From contig JAKFUV010000009.1 in assembly GCA_021732485.1 (NCBI GenBank), positions 124,001 through 188,000 of the forward strand: a stretch of 64,000 nucleotides of DNA, written 5' to 3'. Within the stretch, counting starts at the first letter, position 1; the number at the start of each line of letters is the position of its first letter. The position numbers and the translations under genes are program-made. The DNA is from Hyphomicrobium sp. (GTDB taxonomy: Bacteria > Pseudomonadota > Alphaproteobacteria > Rhizobiales > Hyphomicrobiaceae). Shown here piece by piece: positions 36,921 to 47,331 of this stretch. The notes below the pieces were generated by a model. That model was not told where the DNA came from. It ran no database searches and saw only the letters and a program-made list of their open reading frames with translations.

Positions 36921-37976
36921 GTGCAAAAGTCCGAGACGACGACCATCGAACGGCGATTTCTGGCTCCGTTTCACGGCAAGGCTGTATCGCCGCCGCCGAT
37001 CTGGCTGATGCGCCAAGCTGGCCGTTACCTTCCCGAATATCGAGCGACGCGCGCCGAGGCCGGCGGATTTCTCAATTTGTGCTACACGCCGAAGCTGGCG
37101 GCCGAAGTGACGTTGCAGCCGATCCGCCGCTATGGCTTTGATGCGGCGATTTTGTTTTCCGATATTCTCGTGGTGCCTGACGCACTCGGCCAGCAGTTGA
37201 CCTTCGCCGAGGGTGAAGGCCCGCGTTTGGATCCAGTGCGCGATGTTGCAGATCTTGGCCGACTCGCCGTATCGAACACGGCATCGAAATATGCGCTGGT
37301 GTGGGAAACGGTTCAGCGCCTCCGACAGGATTTGCCGAAAGAGACGGCGTTGATTGGGTTTTGTGGCGCACCTTGGACGGTTGCGACTTACATGGTGCAA
37401 GGCGAGGGCTCGACCGATCAGGCTAAAGCGCGGCTCTGGGCCTATCGCGATCCGGCAGGGTTTCAGGCTTTGATTGATCTGCTGGTGGAAACGTCGATCA
37501 CGTATCTCGATGGCCAAGTCAAAGCTGGGGCGGACGTGCTGCAAATTTTTGATACGTGGGCTGGAAGCTTACCGGACGATCAGTTCGATCGCTGGGTGGT
37601 CGAACCGACCAAAGCTATTCGAGCGGCGCTCAAAACCAAGCATCCAAACGTGCCGGTGATTGGCTTTCCGCGTGGCGCGGGTCCGATGGCGGGCTGGTAC
37701 GTCAGTGAGACCGGCGTCAACGGCATCGGCTGCGATACGGCAACGCCGCCGTGGGTCATGAGCGAAGCTTTCGAGGACGAAGACGTCGTCGTGCAGGGCA
37801 ATCTCGATCCGCTGTTGCTTGTTTCCGGCGGCGCTCAAATGGACGAGCGCATCGATGAAATTCTCGAAGAAATGGACGGCAAACGCTTCATCTTCAATCT
37901 CGGCCACGGCATTGTGCCAGAAACGCCGCCAGAGCATGTCGCGCAGTTGGTCGCCCGGGTTCGCGCTGGAGTGTAA
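36921..37976 (+). CDS. hemE: uroporphyrinogen decarboxylase
   Basis: Removes the four acetate carboxyls of uroporphyrinogen III to give coproporphyrinogen III in heme synthesis. It has 351 residues; the N-terminal RQAGRYLPEYR motif with substrate-binding arginines and the GFCGAPWT segment are intact. A GTG start at 36921 is supported by AAGGAAGGG six bases upstream. hemJ follows six bases after the stop. Its promoter must lie in the candidate origin. Confidence 0.97.
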   Translation: MQKSETTTIERRFLAPFHGKAVSPPPIWLMRQAGRYLPEYRATRAEAGGFLNLCYTPKLAAEVTLQPIRRYGFDAAILFSDILVVPDALGQQLTFAEGEGPRLDPVRDVADLGRLAVSNTASKYALVWETVQRLRQDLPKETALIGFCGAPWTVATYMVQGEGSTDQAKARLWAYRDPAGFQALIDLLVETSITYLDGQVKAGADVLQIFDTWAGSLPDDQFDRWVVEPTKAIRAALKTKHPNVPVIGFPRGAGPMAGWYVSETGVNGIGCDTATPPWVMSEAFEDEDVVVQGNLDPLLLVSGGAQMDERIDEILEEMDGKRFIFNLGHGIVPETPPEHVAQLVARVRAGV

Positions 37977-37982
37977 GCGGCG

Positions 37983-38531
37983 ATGGTGAGCGCCCCTGAT
38001 CAGCCATTGGCCACTGTCCCCGGTGCGTCCGCCGGCAAACGCGCTGGCATTGCCCTGCTAGGGACGGTGTTGGCCATTGCCGTGCTGATGATGCTGTTAG
38101 GCGACGGCGCCTATCTCTGGATCAAGGCGATCCACGTGGTCGCTATCATCTCGTGGATGGCCGGTTTGCTGTATCTGCCGCGGCTATTCATTTATCACTG
38201 CGATGCGCCGAAGGGGTCACCACAATCTGAAACGTTCAAGGTGATGGAACGCCGTCTGTTGATGATTATCATGACGCCGGCGATGATCATCGCGTGGGTC
38301 CTTGGTGTGTGGCTGGCGTATGTCGGCGGTCACTTGGCGAGCGGGTGGTTTTTGGCAAAATTCGCGGCCGTCATTTCCCTCTCTGGCGTCCACGGCATGT
38401 TCAGTGCGGCAGCTCGGGCGTTTGCTGAAGATCGCAATGAAAAGCCGCCGCGCTATTGGCGGATGGTCAATGAGATTCCGACCGTATTGATGATTGTGAT
38501 CGTGATCCTCGTCGTCGTGAAGCCTTTTTGA
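37983..38531 (+). CDS. hemJ: protoporphyrinogen IX oxidase HemJ
   Basis: A 182-residue membrane oxidase converting protoporphyrinogen IX to protoporphyrin IX, the oxygen-independent-type replacement for HemG/HemY found in many alphaproteobacteria. It has four to five transmembrane helices, with a conserved His in the first (KAIHVVAIISWMAGL) and the FHxxG-like region replaced here by YLPRLFIYH. It lies directly behind hemE, so the two heme steps are coexpressed. Confidence 0.92.
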   Translation: MVSAPDQPLATVPGASAGKRAGIALLGTVLAIAVLMMLLGDGAYLWIKAIHVVAIISWMAGLLYLPRLFIYHCDAPKGSPQSETFKVMERRLLMIIMTPAMIIAWVLGVWLAYVGGHLASGWFLAKFAAVISLSGVHGMFSAAARAFAEDRNEKPPRYWRMVNEIPTVLMIVIVILVVVKPF

Positions 38532-38537
38532 AGCTTT

Positions 38538-38584
38538 GCAGACCGTCGCAGGTCTGCTATGTTGATGTCATCCTACTCAGGATG
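38538..38584 (+). promoter_or_regulatory. paired hairpins in the hemJ-rho gap
   Basis: GCAGACC/GGTCTGC (38538-38557) and CATCCT/AGGATG (38569-38584) form two consecutive stem-loops. Neither is followed by a T-run, so they are poor terminators. They could belong to the hemJ 3' end or to the rho leader. The rest of the 213-base gap shows nothing clear. Confidence 0.35.
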
Positions 38585-38744
38585 ATGGTCAGACGGCCCA
38601 CCCGTCGCACCTGCTCGGCAGCTCGCCGACCCGACACCCCCCACTGATTATGCCCGGTAAAGCCCTCGCTGAGCCGTTGTCCATCGCCCACAACACCCTC
38701 CCACCACGTTCTGCCCGGCCCCTTTTGCGGCCCCGGAGTATTCC

Positions 38745-40010
38745 ATGAAGGATATGAAGCTCGAAGATTTGAAGCGGAAATCGCCCGCCGAGCTGGTTAC
38801 GTTTGCCGAAGAGACAGGCGTTGAAAACGCCTCGACGATGCGCAAACAAGAATTGATGTTCGCCACGCTGAAACAGCTGGCAACGCAGGAAACTGAGATC
38901 ACCGCCACGGGCGTTGTCGAAGTTCTCCAGGACGGCTTTGGCTTCCTGCGCTCGCCCGAAGCCAATTATTTGCCGGGCCCCGACGACATTTACGTTTCGC
39001 CATCGCAGATACGCCGGTTCGCGCTGCGCACAGGCGACACGGTCGAAGGTCAGATTCGCTCCCCTAAAGATGGCGAACGCTATTTCGCGCTTCTGAAGGT
39101 TTCGAACATCAACTTCGAAGACCCCGAAAAAACCAAGCATAAGAGCCATTTCGATAACCTGACGCCGCTGTATCCAACGCAGTGGCTCAAGCTCGAAATC
39201 GAAGATCCGACGATCAAGGATTTATCGCCGCGCGTCATCGATATCGTCGCGCCAATGGGCAAGGGCCAGCGCGCTTTGATCGTGGCTCAGCCGCGGACCG
39301 GCAAAACGGTGCTGCTGCAGAACATCGCCCATTCGATCACGACCAATCATCCCGAGTGCTACCTGATCGTGCTGCTGATCGACGAGCGGCCCGAGGAAGT
39401 TACCGACATGCAGCGGTCCGTGAAGGGCGAAGTGATTTCGTCGACATTCGACGAGCCGCCGTCACGCCATGTGCAAGTTTCCGAAATGGTCATTGAGAAG
39501 GCAAAGCGTCTCGTCGAGCATAAGCGGGATGTGGTCATCCTCCTCGACTCGATCACACGCCTAGGTCGTGCCTACAACACTGTCGTTCCGTCGTCCGGCA
39601 AGGTGCTGACCGGCGGCGTCGATTCCAACGCTCTGCAACGGCCGAAGCGGTTTTTCGGTGCTGCCCGCAACATTGAAGAAGGCGGTTCGCTGACCATCAT
39701 TGCCACGGCGCTGATCGATACCGGTTCGCGCATGGACGAAGTGATTTTCGAAGAGTTCAAAGGTACCGGCAACTCGGAGGTCGTGCTCGATCGCAAGGTG
39801 TCCGACAAGCGCGTATTCCCGGCCATCGACATCGCCAAATCCGGCACGCGCAAGGAAGATCTGCTGGTGCCGAAAGATCAGCTCAAGAAAATGTACGTTC
39901 TGCGCCGCATTCTCAATCCGATGGGCACGCAGGATGGCATTGAATTCCTCATCGATAAGCTGCGCGCAACGAAGACCAATGGCGAGTTTTTCCAGCAGAT
40001 GAATACGTAA
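38745..40010 (+). CDS. rho: transcription termination factor Rho
   Basis: Hexameric RNA helicase that ends transcription at C-rich unstructured RNA. It has 421 residues: N-terminal Rho-N helix-extension domain (1-50), cold-shock-like RNA-binding domain (about 51-125, with GFGFLRS), and a RecA-type ATPase core with Walker A PRTGKT at 183-188. The length is normal and there is no insertion. Origin-proximal location beside hemE is common in Hyphomicrobiales. Confidence 0.98.
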   Translation: MKDMKLEDLKRKSPAELVTFAEETGVENASTMRKQELMFATLKQLATQETEITATGVVEVLQDGFGFLRSPEANYLPGPDDIYVSPSQIRRFALRTGDTVEGQIRSPKDGERYFALLKVSNINFEDPEKTKHKSHFDNLTPLYPTQWLKLEIEDPTIKDLSPRVIDIVAPMGKGQRALIVAQPRTGKTVLLQNIAHSITTNHPECYLIVLLIDERPEEVTDMQRSVKGEVISSTFDEPPSRHVQVSEMVIEKAKRLVEHKRDVVILLDSITRLGRAYNTVVPSSGKVLTGGVDSNALQRPKRFFGAARNIEEGGSLTIIATALIDTGSRMDEVIFEEFKGTGNSEVVLDRKVSDKRVFPAIDIAKSGTRKEDLLVPKDQLKKMYVLRRILNPMGTQDGIEFLIDKLRATKTNGEFFQQMNT

Positions 40011-40088
40011 TTTTTTGCCGCTGAAACTGTCGGTACACCGATCTTGGACGATCACAGAACGGGCGTCGATTGGCTGACGGACTTGAAA

Positions 40089-41042
40089 TCATTCCGCGGC
40101 GTGGAAACCTTTGTCGAGGGCCCGGGCGCGCTGAGCCGGTGTTTGCTGCTGATAACGCGCGGGCTCACCTTCGCCGGGCTTGTAGATGAATGGCAAAATC
40201 AACTGTTCTAAAAACGATTTCGGAAAGTTCGGCAGTTCGTCGATACCCATGTCACGGGCGGTGATCGGACGCGACGGCGCTGCCTTGAATGTGCCAAGCA
40301 TTTTGTCCCATGCCGTCAACAGCAAGCCGAAATTACAGTCGCCCTCAGTTCCCCAGTTGACGTGATGCAGGTGATGCAGGCGGCCAATTGACAAATGTCC
40401 CTCGCACGGACCGAGACGTGTATCGACGTTCGAATGCTGGACGATCAGCGTAATTGTAATCACGACACCAAGCACGAGGGCGACGTCCTGCGGCATGCCC
40501 AAAATCACTAAGGGCGCTGTACCGACGAGCATGTCGATCGTCTGATGCAATGGATGACGGATCACGCCATTAAACCCGTAAAGCCGCCCGACACCGTGAT
40601 GCACGGCGTGCAGTCGCCAGAGTGGCGAATAGCGGTGGCTTAGGTAATGGATCATCATAAATGCAAAATCGGCGATGAGGAAAGCCAGGACGACTTGGCA
40701 CCACTGAGGCCACGCCGTAGGCCAAATTCCCTGGAACGGGAAAAGCCAGACCATCAGCGGAATGAGAAGAACGCCGGTGAGGCTCGACCACTCATAGGCG
40801 ATCGTGTGAAGCACATTCGCGCGCGTGTCACCATGTTGGCTGTGATCGTTCCACTCATCGAAAAATGGCGCGATACGCTCCGCCGCGAAAGCCGTGCCGT
40901 AAGCCAGCGCCAAAAGTGGAGCGAGCCAAAAATAATCATAGATCGTTCGTGCGGACGTCACGATCCAATAGGCTGACGTCGTCATTCCCAGCAACATGAA
41001 TGGCGCGTAGCCATATCTCACGATTGAACGCAACGACGCCAT
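40089..41042 (-). CDS. sterol desaturase/fatty acid hydroxylase family membrane protein
   Basis: A diiron membrane hydroxylase-like protein of 317 residues with several hydrophobic segments. The histidine clusters typical of the family are present: HYLSHR, the HAVHH segment and RLHHLHHV. The substrate is unknown; carotenoid, sterol-like or lipid hydroxylation are possibilities. The ATG at 41042 is preferred over a TTG at 41063 because AAGG is eight bases upstream. It sits between rho and mnmE, which often lie closer together in related genomes. Confidence 0.85.
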   Translation of the reverse strand: MASLRSIVRYGYAPFMLLGMTTSAYWIVTSARTIYDYFWLAPLLALAYGTAFAAERIAPFFDEWNDHSQHGDTRANVLHTIAYEWSSLTGVLLIPLMVWLFPFQGIWPTAWPQWCQVVLAFLIADFAFMMIHYLSHRYSPLWRLHAVHHGVGRLYGFNGVIRHPLHQTIDMLVGTAPLVILGMPQDVALVLGVVITITLIVQHSNVDTRLGPCEGHLSIGRLHHLHHVNWGTEGDCNFGLLLTAWDKMLGTFKAAPSRPITARDMGIDELPNFPKSFLEQLILPFIYKPGEGEPARYQQQTPAQRARALDKGFHAAE

Positions 41043-41146
41043 TCCTGCGACCTTGAAAAGCAAGTTTTTGTCAGCGCTGCGAGGCGCAAGTCTATTTGAA
41101 CCACAGTAACTTAAAACGCATTAAATGAAGAAATGGATGCACCTCG

Positions 41147-43165
41147 TCATCTTCGGACTTCTATTAACCGTTGCCGAAACTGGACAGCGTCTTCGGTAGG
41201 TGCATCGCATATGGGTCCCCTGCAAATGTAAGCCTTTGAAGTGTCATCGAAGCCGAGCTTGACGACGAGGCTGGCCGGGAGGCTGGCGGTTGCTTGGGCG
41301 ATGGCCCGCACTTCCAATGCGCCCGGCATTGAAACATCATTGAGTTTCATAGCCAACTCCGAGCCGAGGCTGCCCGTTGTGACGATTTGAACGATGGCAT
41401 CGAGATCGAAGCTGGCGGCCAGCAGGCCGCAGTGACCGACCGGACTTTCCGCCACGACCGGGCCAAATGCGGCTAGCACTGCGCGCGCGTCGTCGTCATA
41501 AGCCGTGTCGCCGGTGATGGCGGCGAGCGCCATCAGGTTCCAAAGTTGTATGGCGTTCGCGCTCGGCACGGCATCGTCGGAGGCTGTCTTGAGGCGCACT
41601 ATGACGTCCCGCGTGTCGTCAGCTGCTGTAAAATAGCCGCCCCGCTTGTCGTCCCAATGATGTTTTTTAAGGGTCGCCGTCCACCGCTGCGCGAGGTCAA
41701 GGTATCCGCTTTGCCCGGTTGCCTCGAACAGCCGAATGGCGGCCCACGTCATATTGGCATAGTCCGAGGCGGTCGCCGGCGCCTTGGCTTGCCTGCTGCG
41801 GTAAGAATGCCAGAGGCGGCCGTCTCCGACCGACATCTGCGCCACAACAAAATCGAAAGCGCGCTGGGCTAACGCCAACCACTCCGGCTTGCCAAAAACC
41901 ACAGCGGCTCGAGAGAGGCCGGCGATCATCAAGCCGTTCCAATCGGCGAGCACCTTGTCGTCCCAACCCGGCCGGACGCGGTTGTCCCGATGCGTGAGCA
42001 GTTTGGCGCGCAGCAGCGCCAGCCGGGTCTCGTCCTCGGCGGACAGGGCGGCAAGACTGCCAAGCCTGTTCAGGATCGTATGGCCCTCGAAGTTGCCGCT
42101 GGGCCCCACATCATAGACGGCCGCAAAAAACGCCGCGTCGTCGGTGCCGAGCACCGCATCGATTTCGGCAGCGCCCCAGACGTAAAACTTGCCCTCCTCG
42201 CCCTCACTGTCGGCGTCAAGCGAGGCGGCAAACCCTCCGCCCTCGGCGATCATTTCACGCCTCAGCCAATCGACCGTTTCGGCGATCCGCTCGGCGTAGA
42301 GCGGGTCTTGGGTCTCGCGCCAAGCCTCCGTCAGCAGGTCAATGAGCAGCGCGTTGTCATAGAGCATCTTTTCAAAGTGCGGCACCAGCCAGCGATCGTC
42401 GACCGAGTAGCGCGAGAACCCACCGCCGAGATGATCGTAGATCCCACCCTGACAGATATGCGTGAGGGTCGTCAGGACCGCTTGCTTGGCAGCTGCATCA
42501 TCGAAGCGAATTGCGCCGCGCCACAGCAGCCAGAAGACATTCCATTGCGGGAATTTCGGCGCACCCGACAGCCCGCCATGCTCGCGATCCACAGCGTTGG
42601 CAATGCGCCGCACGAGGTCACGGATTTGCTTTTCACCCGGCATCGCGAGGCCACTGCGATCCGGCTCCTGGCGCAGCGAATCGACGAGGCGCTGGGCATT
42701 GTTGGCGACGTTCTCGGGCTGGTTCTGAAAGGTTTCGGCGATCCGCATGAGTACCGTCACGAAAGCTGGCCGGCCGTAACGGGCATCTTTCGGGAAATAC
42801 GTGCCGCCCCAAAACGGCCGTGCATCGCAATCGAGAAACATGGTCAGCGGCCATCCGCCCTGTTCGCCAAGCCGGTGAAGCGCGCCCATGTAAATCGCGT
42901 CGATGTCGGGGCGCTCCTCGCGATCGACTTTGATGTTGATGTAAAGACCGTTCATGACCTCTGCGGTGGCGGCGTCCTCGAAACTCTCGTGCGCCATGAC
43001 GTGGCACCAGTGACACGCCGCGTAGCCGACCGACAAAAGGATCGGTTTGCCCGTCCGCTTGGCTTCGGCCAGCGCTTCCGGTCCCCACGCCCACCAGTGC
43101 ACAGGGTTGTCCTTGTGCTGCAGCAGGTAGGGACTGGTTTCGAATTGAAGGCTGTTTTGGGTCAT
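41147..43165 (-). CDS. YyaL/DUF255 thioredoxin-domain protein
   Basis: A 672-residue protein: an N-terminal thioredoxin-like domain (DUF255) with a CHWC site at C51-C54, followed by an (alpha/alpha) barrel related to N-acylglucosamine 2-epimerase/glycosidase-like folds. Human SSP411 belongs to the same family; the biochemical function is not established. It is divergent from mnmE with an 83-base gap. Confidence 0.9.
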   Translation of the reverse strand: MTQNSLQFETSPYLLQHKDNPVHWWAWGPEALAEAKRTGKPILLSVGYAACHWCHVMAHESFEDAATAEVMNGLYINIKVDREERPDIDAIYMGALHRLGEQGGWPLTMFLDCDARPFWGGTYFPKDARYGRPAFVTVLMRIAETFQNQPENVANNAQRLVDSLRQEPDRSGLAMPGEKQIRDLVRRIANAVDREHGGLSGAPKFPQWNVFWLLWRGAIRFDDAAAKQAVLTTLTHICQGGIYDHLGGGFSRYSVDDRWLVPHFEKMLYDNALLIDLLTEAWRETQDPLYAERIAETVDWLRREMIAEGGGFAASLDADSEGEEGKFYVWGAAEIDAVLGTDDAAFFAAVYDVGPSGNFEGHTILNRLGSLAALSAEDETRLALLRAKLLTHRDNRVRPGWDDKVLADWNGLMIAGLSRAAVVFGKPEWLALAQRAFDFVVAQMSVGDGRLWHSYRSRQAKAPATASDYANMTWAAIRLFEATGQSGYLDLAQRWTATLKKHHWDDKRGGYFTAADDTRDVIVRLKTASDDAVPSANAIQLWNLMALAAITGDTAYDDDARAVLAAFGPVVAESPVGHCGLLAASFDLDAIVQIVTTGSLGSELAMKLNDVSMPGALEVRAIAQATASLPASLVVKLGFDDTSKAYICRGPICDAPTEDAVQFRQRLIEVRR

Positions 43166-43248
43166 GACGTGCGCTTCGCTGGATATGGTGGCAAGGCTAT
43201 TGGCGGGCTTGAGTTGAAAGCCTGCCGGACAACGAGTACGCGAAGCGC

Positions 43249-44604
43249 ATGACGGACGCTTCCAACAATTTCGCCACGACGATCTTTGCTCTCTCCAGCG
43301 GAACCGGACGGGCAGGCGTGGCCGTCATTCGTGTGTCGGGACCGAATGCGCGGATGGCGCTGGAGCTTATGGCACCGCCCCTTCCACCAGCTCGCGAAAT
43401 CGCCCTTCGCACCATTCGTGATCATGGGTCCGGCCGAGCGCTGGATCGCGGGGTTGTGTTTTGGTTTGCCGCCCCGCGCAGCGAAACCAGCGAAGACGTC
43501 GCTGAGTTCCAGGTGCACGGCGGCCCGGCGGTCATCCGCGCTGTGCTGGCGGCGCTGGGGCAGATTCCGGACACCCGGCTTGCCGAGCCTGGTGAATTCG
43601 CGCGCCGGGCGTTCCACAATGGAAAACTCGATTTGGCTGAGGTCGAGGGCCTGGCCGATCTGATCGATGCCGAAACCGAGGCCCAGCGCCAGCAGGCTTT
43701 GGCGCAGGCAGGTGGCGCGCTGTCAAAGCTTTACGACGGGTGGCGTCAGCGGTTGATCGAGATTGCCGGGCTCGTCGAAGCTGCGATTGATTTTTCCGAC
43801 GAGGGCGATGTTTCGGCATCAGCGTTCACGATGGCACGGCAACGCATCGAGCCTCTACTAACAGAAATCCGCGCTCACCTCGACGACGGGCATCGCGGCG
43901 AAATTCTGCGCGATGGATTTCGCGTCGCCCTGGTCGGCCCGCCCAATGTCGGCAAATCGAGCTTGCTGAACGCGCTGGCTCGAAGAGACGCAGCAATCGT
44001 ATCGGCGGAGCCCGGGACAACGCGGGATGTCATCGAGGTCCGCCTCGATCTTGGTGGCGTGCCGGTCATCGTGTCGGACACGGCAGGATTGCGCCGCGCC
44101 GCAGGTGCCATCGAGCAGGAAGGCATGCGCCGCAGCGTGGCGGCGGCCCGACAAGCAAACCTGGTTCTGTGGCTCAATACAGAGGCCGATTCGGCATCAA
44201 CGCTTGAATTTTCACGTGAAACGCAAGTGAAAGTACGGACTAAAATCGACCTGCTGACGGATAGCAATCAAAGCCAATCAGCACCGAGCGACGCCGAATT
44301 CGACTTTGCAATTTCGAGCCTGACGGGTGCAGGCCTTGATGCTCTGATCGGCGAAATCAAATCCAGGGCCGTAAACGCCGTTGGACCCCTTGGCAACCCA
44401 GCGATGACGCAGGCGCGCCACCGCCAAAACCTCGAAGCTGCCCGCAACGCGCTTGCCGACTTTATGGCGGGCGACAGTTCGGCTCTCGAGCTAAGGGCAG
44501 AGGACGTGCGCCTCGCCACGCATGCGCTGGGCCGTATCACCGGGCGGGTTGATGTTGAGGACGTCTTGGGGCAGATCTTCAGCCGATTTTGCATCGGCAA
44601 ATGA
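43249..44604 (+). CDS. mnmE: tRNA U34 modification GTPase MnmE
   Basis: Works with MnmG to make cmnm5 at the wobble uridine. It has 451 residues: N-terminal formyl-THF-binding domain, helical domain, inserted G domain with G1 GPPNVGKSS and G3 DTAG, and the C-terminal CIGK with the catalytic Cys. G4 reads TKID rather than NKxD. A parS-type palindrome lies inside the coding sequence at 44208-44223, encoding FSRET. mnmG follows. Confidence 0.97.
   Translation: MTDASNNFATTIFALSSGTGRAGVAVIRVSGPNARMALELMAPPLPPAREIALRTIRDHGSGRALDRGVVFWFAAPRSETSEDVAEFQVHGGPAVIRAVLAALGQIPDTRLAEPGEFARRAFHNGKLDLAEVEGLADLIDAETEAQRQQALAQAGGALSKLYDGWRQRLIEIAGLVEAAIDFSDEGDVSASAFTMARQRIEPLLTEIRAHLDDGHRGEILRDGFRVALVGPPNVGKSSLLNALARRDAAIVSAEPGTTRDVIEVRLDLGGVPVIVSDTAGLRRAAGAIEQEGMRRSVAAARQANLVLWLNTEADSASTLEFSRETQVKVRTKIDLLTDSNQSQSAPSDAEFDFAISSLTGAGLDALIGEIKSRAVNAVGPLGNPAMTQARHRQNLEAARNALADFMAGDSSALELRAEDVRLATHALGRITGRVDVEDVLGQIFSRFCIGK
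44208..44223. promoter_or_regulatory. parS: parS-type centromere site inside mnmE
   Basis: The core TTTCACGTGAAAC matches 13 of 16 positions of the consensus TGTTTCACGTGAAACA, missing only outer bases. It is about 3.1 kb from parA and 7.4 kb from the candidate origin. In the protein it codes for FSRET. Confidence 0.75.
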
Positions 44605-44748
44605 GCCGTCGGCTGCGGGGCGTTGGCTGAGCGTTCGGCCCGGATATCCTCTAAATTTCGCCGCCCAGCGCTTTTGACCCCGTGGGCCAGGCTCGCGTAC
44701 TGTAATCAGCGAAGTGCCCACTGATGAGCCCTAAGAGACGTTCTTCTC

Positions 44749-46620
44749 ATGACCTCTAGCGCCTACGACGTGATTGTGGTTGGCGGCGGCCACGCCGGGA
44801 CCGAAGCTGCGGCTGCCGCAGCACGGATGGGCGCTCACACAGCGCTCGTCACGCATTCGGCTGCAACTATCGGCGAAATGTCATGCAATCCGGCCATTGG
44901 TGGCCTTGGCAAAGGTCACCTCGTCCGCGAAATTGACGCCCTCGACGGGCTCATGGGACGGGTCGCGGACGCGGCCGGAATCCAGTTTCGTCTTCTCAAC
45001 CGGTCGAAGGGGCCAGCCGTCCACGGTCCGCGGACCCAGGCGGACCGCAAGTTGTACCGCCAGGCCATGCAGGCCGAGATTGCCTCGATCGCCAATTTGA
45101 CTGTCGTCGAAGGCGGCGTTGAGGACCTGATCGTCGCGGACGGACGGGTCGTCGGCATTGTCAGCGGAGCAGGCGTGTCGCTGCGCGCCGGCGCTGTTGT
45201 GCTGACCACGGGCACGTTCTTGAACGGTCTGATCCATATGGGCGATCAGCAGATCCCGGCTGGCCGGGCCGGAGAAGCACCGGCGCTGCGCCTGTCTGAC
45301 AGGCTGTATGGGCTCGGCCTTGCCTTGGGGCGCCTAAAGACCGGTACGCCCGCCCGCCTCGACGGCCGGACGATTGATTGGACCGGACTTGAGATGCAGC
45401 ACGCCGACGCTGAGCCGGTACCGTTTTCATTTTTGACCGATCGTATCACGACCCCGCAGATCGCCTGCGGGATCACTCGAACGACATCTGCGACGCACGA
45501 TATCATTCGCGCCAACTTAGCCCGCTCGCCGATGTATTCAGGGCAGATTGCCAGTGTTGGGCCACGCTATTGCCCGTCGATAGAGGACAAGGTGGTGCGG
45601 TTCGCTGACCGGTCCTCGCACCAGATTTTCCTCGAGCCCGAAGGCCTGGACGATGACACGATTTATCCGAATGGCGTTTCGACGTCGCTGCCGGTCGGCG
45701 TGCAGGCGGCCTTTCTCAAGACCATGCCCGGGCTTGAAAACGTCGTCATCAAGCGCCCGGGCTATGCGATCGAGTACGACTACGTCGATCCACGCGAATT
45801 GCTGCCGACCCTTGAGGTCAAGCGACTGCCGGGCTTATTTCTGGCCGGCCAAATCAACGGCACGACCGGGTATGAAGAGGCGGGCGCCCAAGGACTGGCG
45901 GCCGGCATCAGCGCCGCTTTGTCGGCTGGTGGTGGACAGCAAACGTTCGTCGTGTCTCGCTCGGACGGCTACCTCGGCGTCATGATCGACGATCTGACCT
46001 CGCGCGGCGTATCGGAGCCCTATCGCATGTTTACGTCTCGCGCCGAGTTCCGGCTGCGATTGCGAGCCGACAACGCCGACCAGCGCTTAACTCCCCTCGG
46101 CATGGATCTCGGGTGTGTCGGTGCCGTTCGATCCACGGCGTTCGCCGCAAAGGACCGGCAGATCCGCGATGGTCTCGACTTGCTGAGCCAACTTAGTTTG
46201 ACGCCGACCGAGGCAACGCGGCACGGATTGGCGGTCAATCAAGACGGGCGCCGACGCTCCGCTTTCGACTTGCTGACGTTGCCCGATGTGTCGATTGCGC
46301 GACTTGCGGCGATCTGGCCCGCTGTCGGTGCCATGTGGCCATCCATCGCGGCCCAACTTGAGATCGACGCCCGCTATGCCGCTTACGTGCGCCGTCAGGG
46401 CGACGATGTCGACGCGCTGCGCCGTGATGAGGCGGTCACCTTGCCGGCCGACCTGGATTATCAATCCATGTCCGGGCTGTCGGCTGAATTGAGCTTGAAA
46501 CTCAGCCGTCACCGCCCCGCGAGCTTGGCCCATGCCGGGCGCTTGGAAGGCATGACGCCGGCGGCATTGCTGGTGGTCTTGGCCCACGTGAAGGCGGCTC
46601 AACCGCGCAAGTCGGCGTGA
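44749..46620 (+). CDS. mnmG: tRNA U34 modification enzyme MnmG (GidA)
   Basis: FAD enzyme partner of MnmE in wobble uridine modification, 623 residues. The FAD motif [10 protein letters not shown] is at 12-21, the family segment [21 protein letters not shown] is near residue 44, and the C-terminal helical domain that binds MnmE is complete. It lies in the mnmE-mnmG-rsmG-parA-parB cluster, and its stop overlaps the rsmG start. Confidence 0.97.
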   Translation: MTSSAYDVIVVGGGHAGTEAAAAAARMGAHTALVTHSAATIGEMSCNPAIGGLGKGHLVREIDALDGLMGRVADAAGIQFRLLNRSKGPAVHGPRTQADRKLYRQAMQAEIASIANLTVVEGGVEDLIVADGRVVGIVSGAGVSLRAGAVVLTTGTFLNGLIHMGDQQIPAGRAGEAPALRLSDRLYGLGLALGRLKTGTPARLDGRTIDWTGLEMQHADAEPVPFSFLTDRITTPQIACGITRTTSATHDIIRANLARSPMYSGQIASVGPRYCPSIEDKVVRFADRSSHQIFLEPEGLDDDTIYPNGVSTSLPVGVQAAFLKTMPGLENVVIKRPGYAIEYDYVDPRELLPTLEVKRLPGLFLAGQINGTTGYEEAGAQGLAAGISAALSAGGGQQTFVVSRSDGYLGVMIDDLTSRGVSEPYRMFTSRAEFRLRLRADNADQRLTPLGMDLGCVGAVRSTAFAAKDRQIRDGLDLLSQLSLTPTEATRHGLAVNQDGRRRSAFDLLTLPDVSIARLAAIWPAVGAMWPSIAAQLEIDARYAAYVRRQGDDVDALRRDEAVTLPADLDYQSMSGLSAELSLKLSRHRPASLAHAGRLEGMTPAALLVVLAHVKAAQPRKSA

Positions 46621-47306
46621 TGGCGCCCGCCACAACGACCGCACCTGGCCGCCGAATCGATACGCCCGAATTGTTTGCCGAAGAATTCTCGGTTTCACGT
46701 GAAACCGTTTCTAGATTAAAGACTTACGAGGATTTGCTCAAACGCTGGCAGAAGACCATCAATTTGGTCGCTCCCGGCACTGTGGCAGATGTTTGGCATC
46801 GGCATTTTGCCGACAGTGCTCAGCTCTGGCGGCTCGCCGAATCACCGACTGGGGTTTGGCTCGATTTTGGCTCAGGCGCGGGCTTTCCAGGTCTCGTATT
46901 GGCAATTATGGCAGCTGAAAAGGCGGCGACTCGGCATATTCTGATCGAAAGCGACTCCCGAAAAGCCGCTTTCCTTCGCGAAGTGGTGCGCCACACTGGA
47001 GTTGCTGTGGACATCTTGTGCACAAGAATCGAAAGCACTGAAACTCTTGCTAAGGTGGAAACTGCGTCGTGTGTCACGGCCAGAGCTTTGGCGCCGTTGC
47101 CCCGCTTGGCTGGTTTGGTTGCCCCGTATTTCGAGTTGTCGACGCGTGGATTGTTTCTCAAGGGGCGCGAGGTTGCGGCGGAGCTTGAGGCAGCCCGGCG
47201 TGACTGGGATTTTGAGTACAGCCTAGTTCCAAGTTTGACAGAGACCGGCGCACGAATTGTCGTGCTGCACGGATTGCGAGCCAAAAACTCGCGGATCACG
47301 ACGTAG
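46620..47306 (+). CDS. rsmG: 16S rRNA G527 N7-methyltransferase
   Basis: SAM-dependent methylase (GidB) that makes m7G527 in 16S rRNA; loss gives low-level streptomycin resistance in other bacteria. It has 228 residues with the SAM motif LDFGSGAGFPGL. The ATG at 46620 shares its first base with the mnmG stop region (TGATG); a GTG one codon earlier is equally possible. A near-perfect parS lies in codons about 24-29, encoding VSRET. Confidence 0.95.
   Translation: MAPATTTAPGRRIDTPELFAEEFSVSRETVSRLKTYEDLLKRWQKTINLVAPGTVADVWHRHFADSAQLWRLAESPTGVWLDFGSGAGFPGLVLAIMAAEKAATRHILIESDSRKAAFLREVVRHTGVAVDILCTRIESTETLAKVETASCVTARALAPLPRLAGLVAPYFELSTRGLFLKGREVAAELEAARRDWDFEYSLVPSLTETGARIVVLHGLRAKNSRITT
46691..46706. 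promoter_or_regulatory. parS: parS centromere site inside rsmG
   Basis: GGTTTCACGTGAAACC is a perfect 16-base palindrome that differs from the parS consensus only at the two outermost bases. It is 0.6 kb upstream of parA and about 10 kb from the candidate origin. It encodes VSRET near the RsmG N-terminus. Confidence 0.9.
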
Positions 47307-47331
47307 ACCGTCAAGACGGAGGGCGAGACCT

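Noticed and set aside
36858..37544. A 228-codon minus-strand frame opposite hemE
   Set aside because: It runs through hemE coding DNA and the candidate origin; hemE is certain on the plus strand.
41990..43252. A 420-codon open frame on the plus strand opposite the YyaL/DUF255 gene
   Set aside because: The minus strand there encodes a full-length recognised protein with an intact CHWC site; the plus frame has no domain and is the high-GC antisense shadow.
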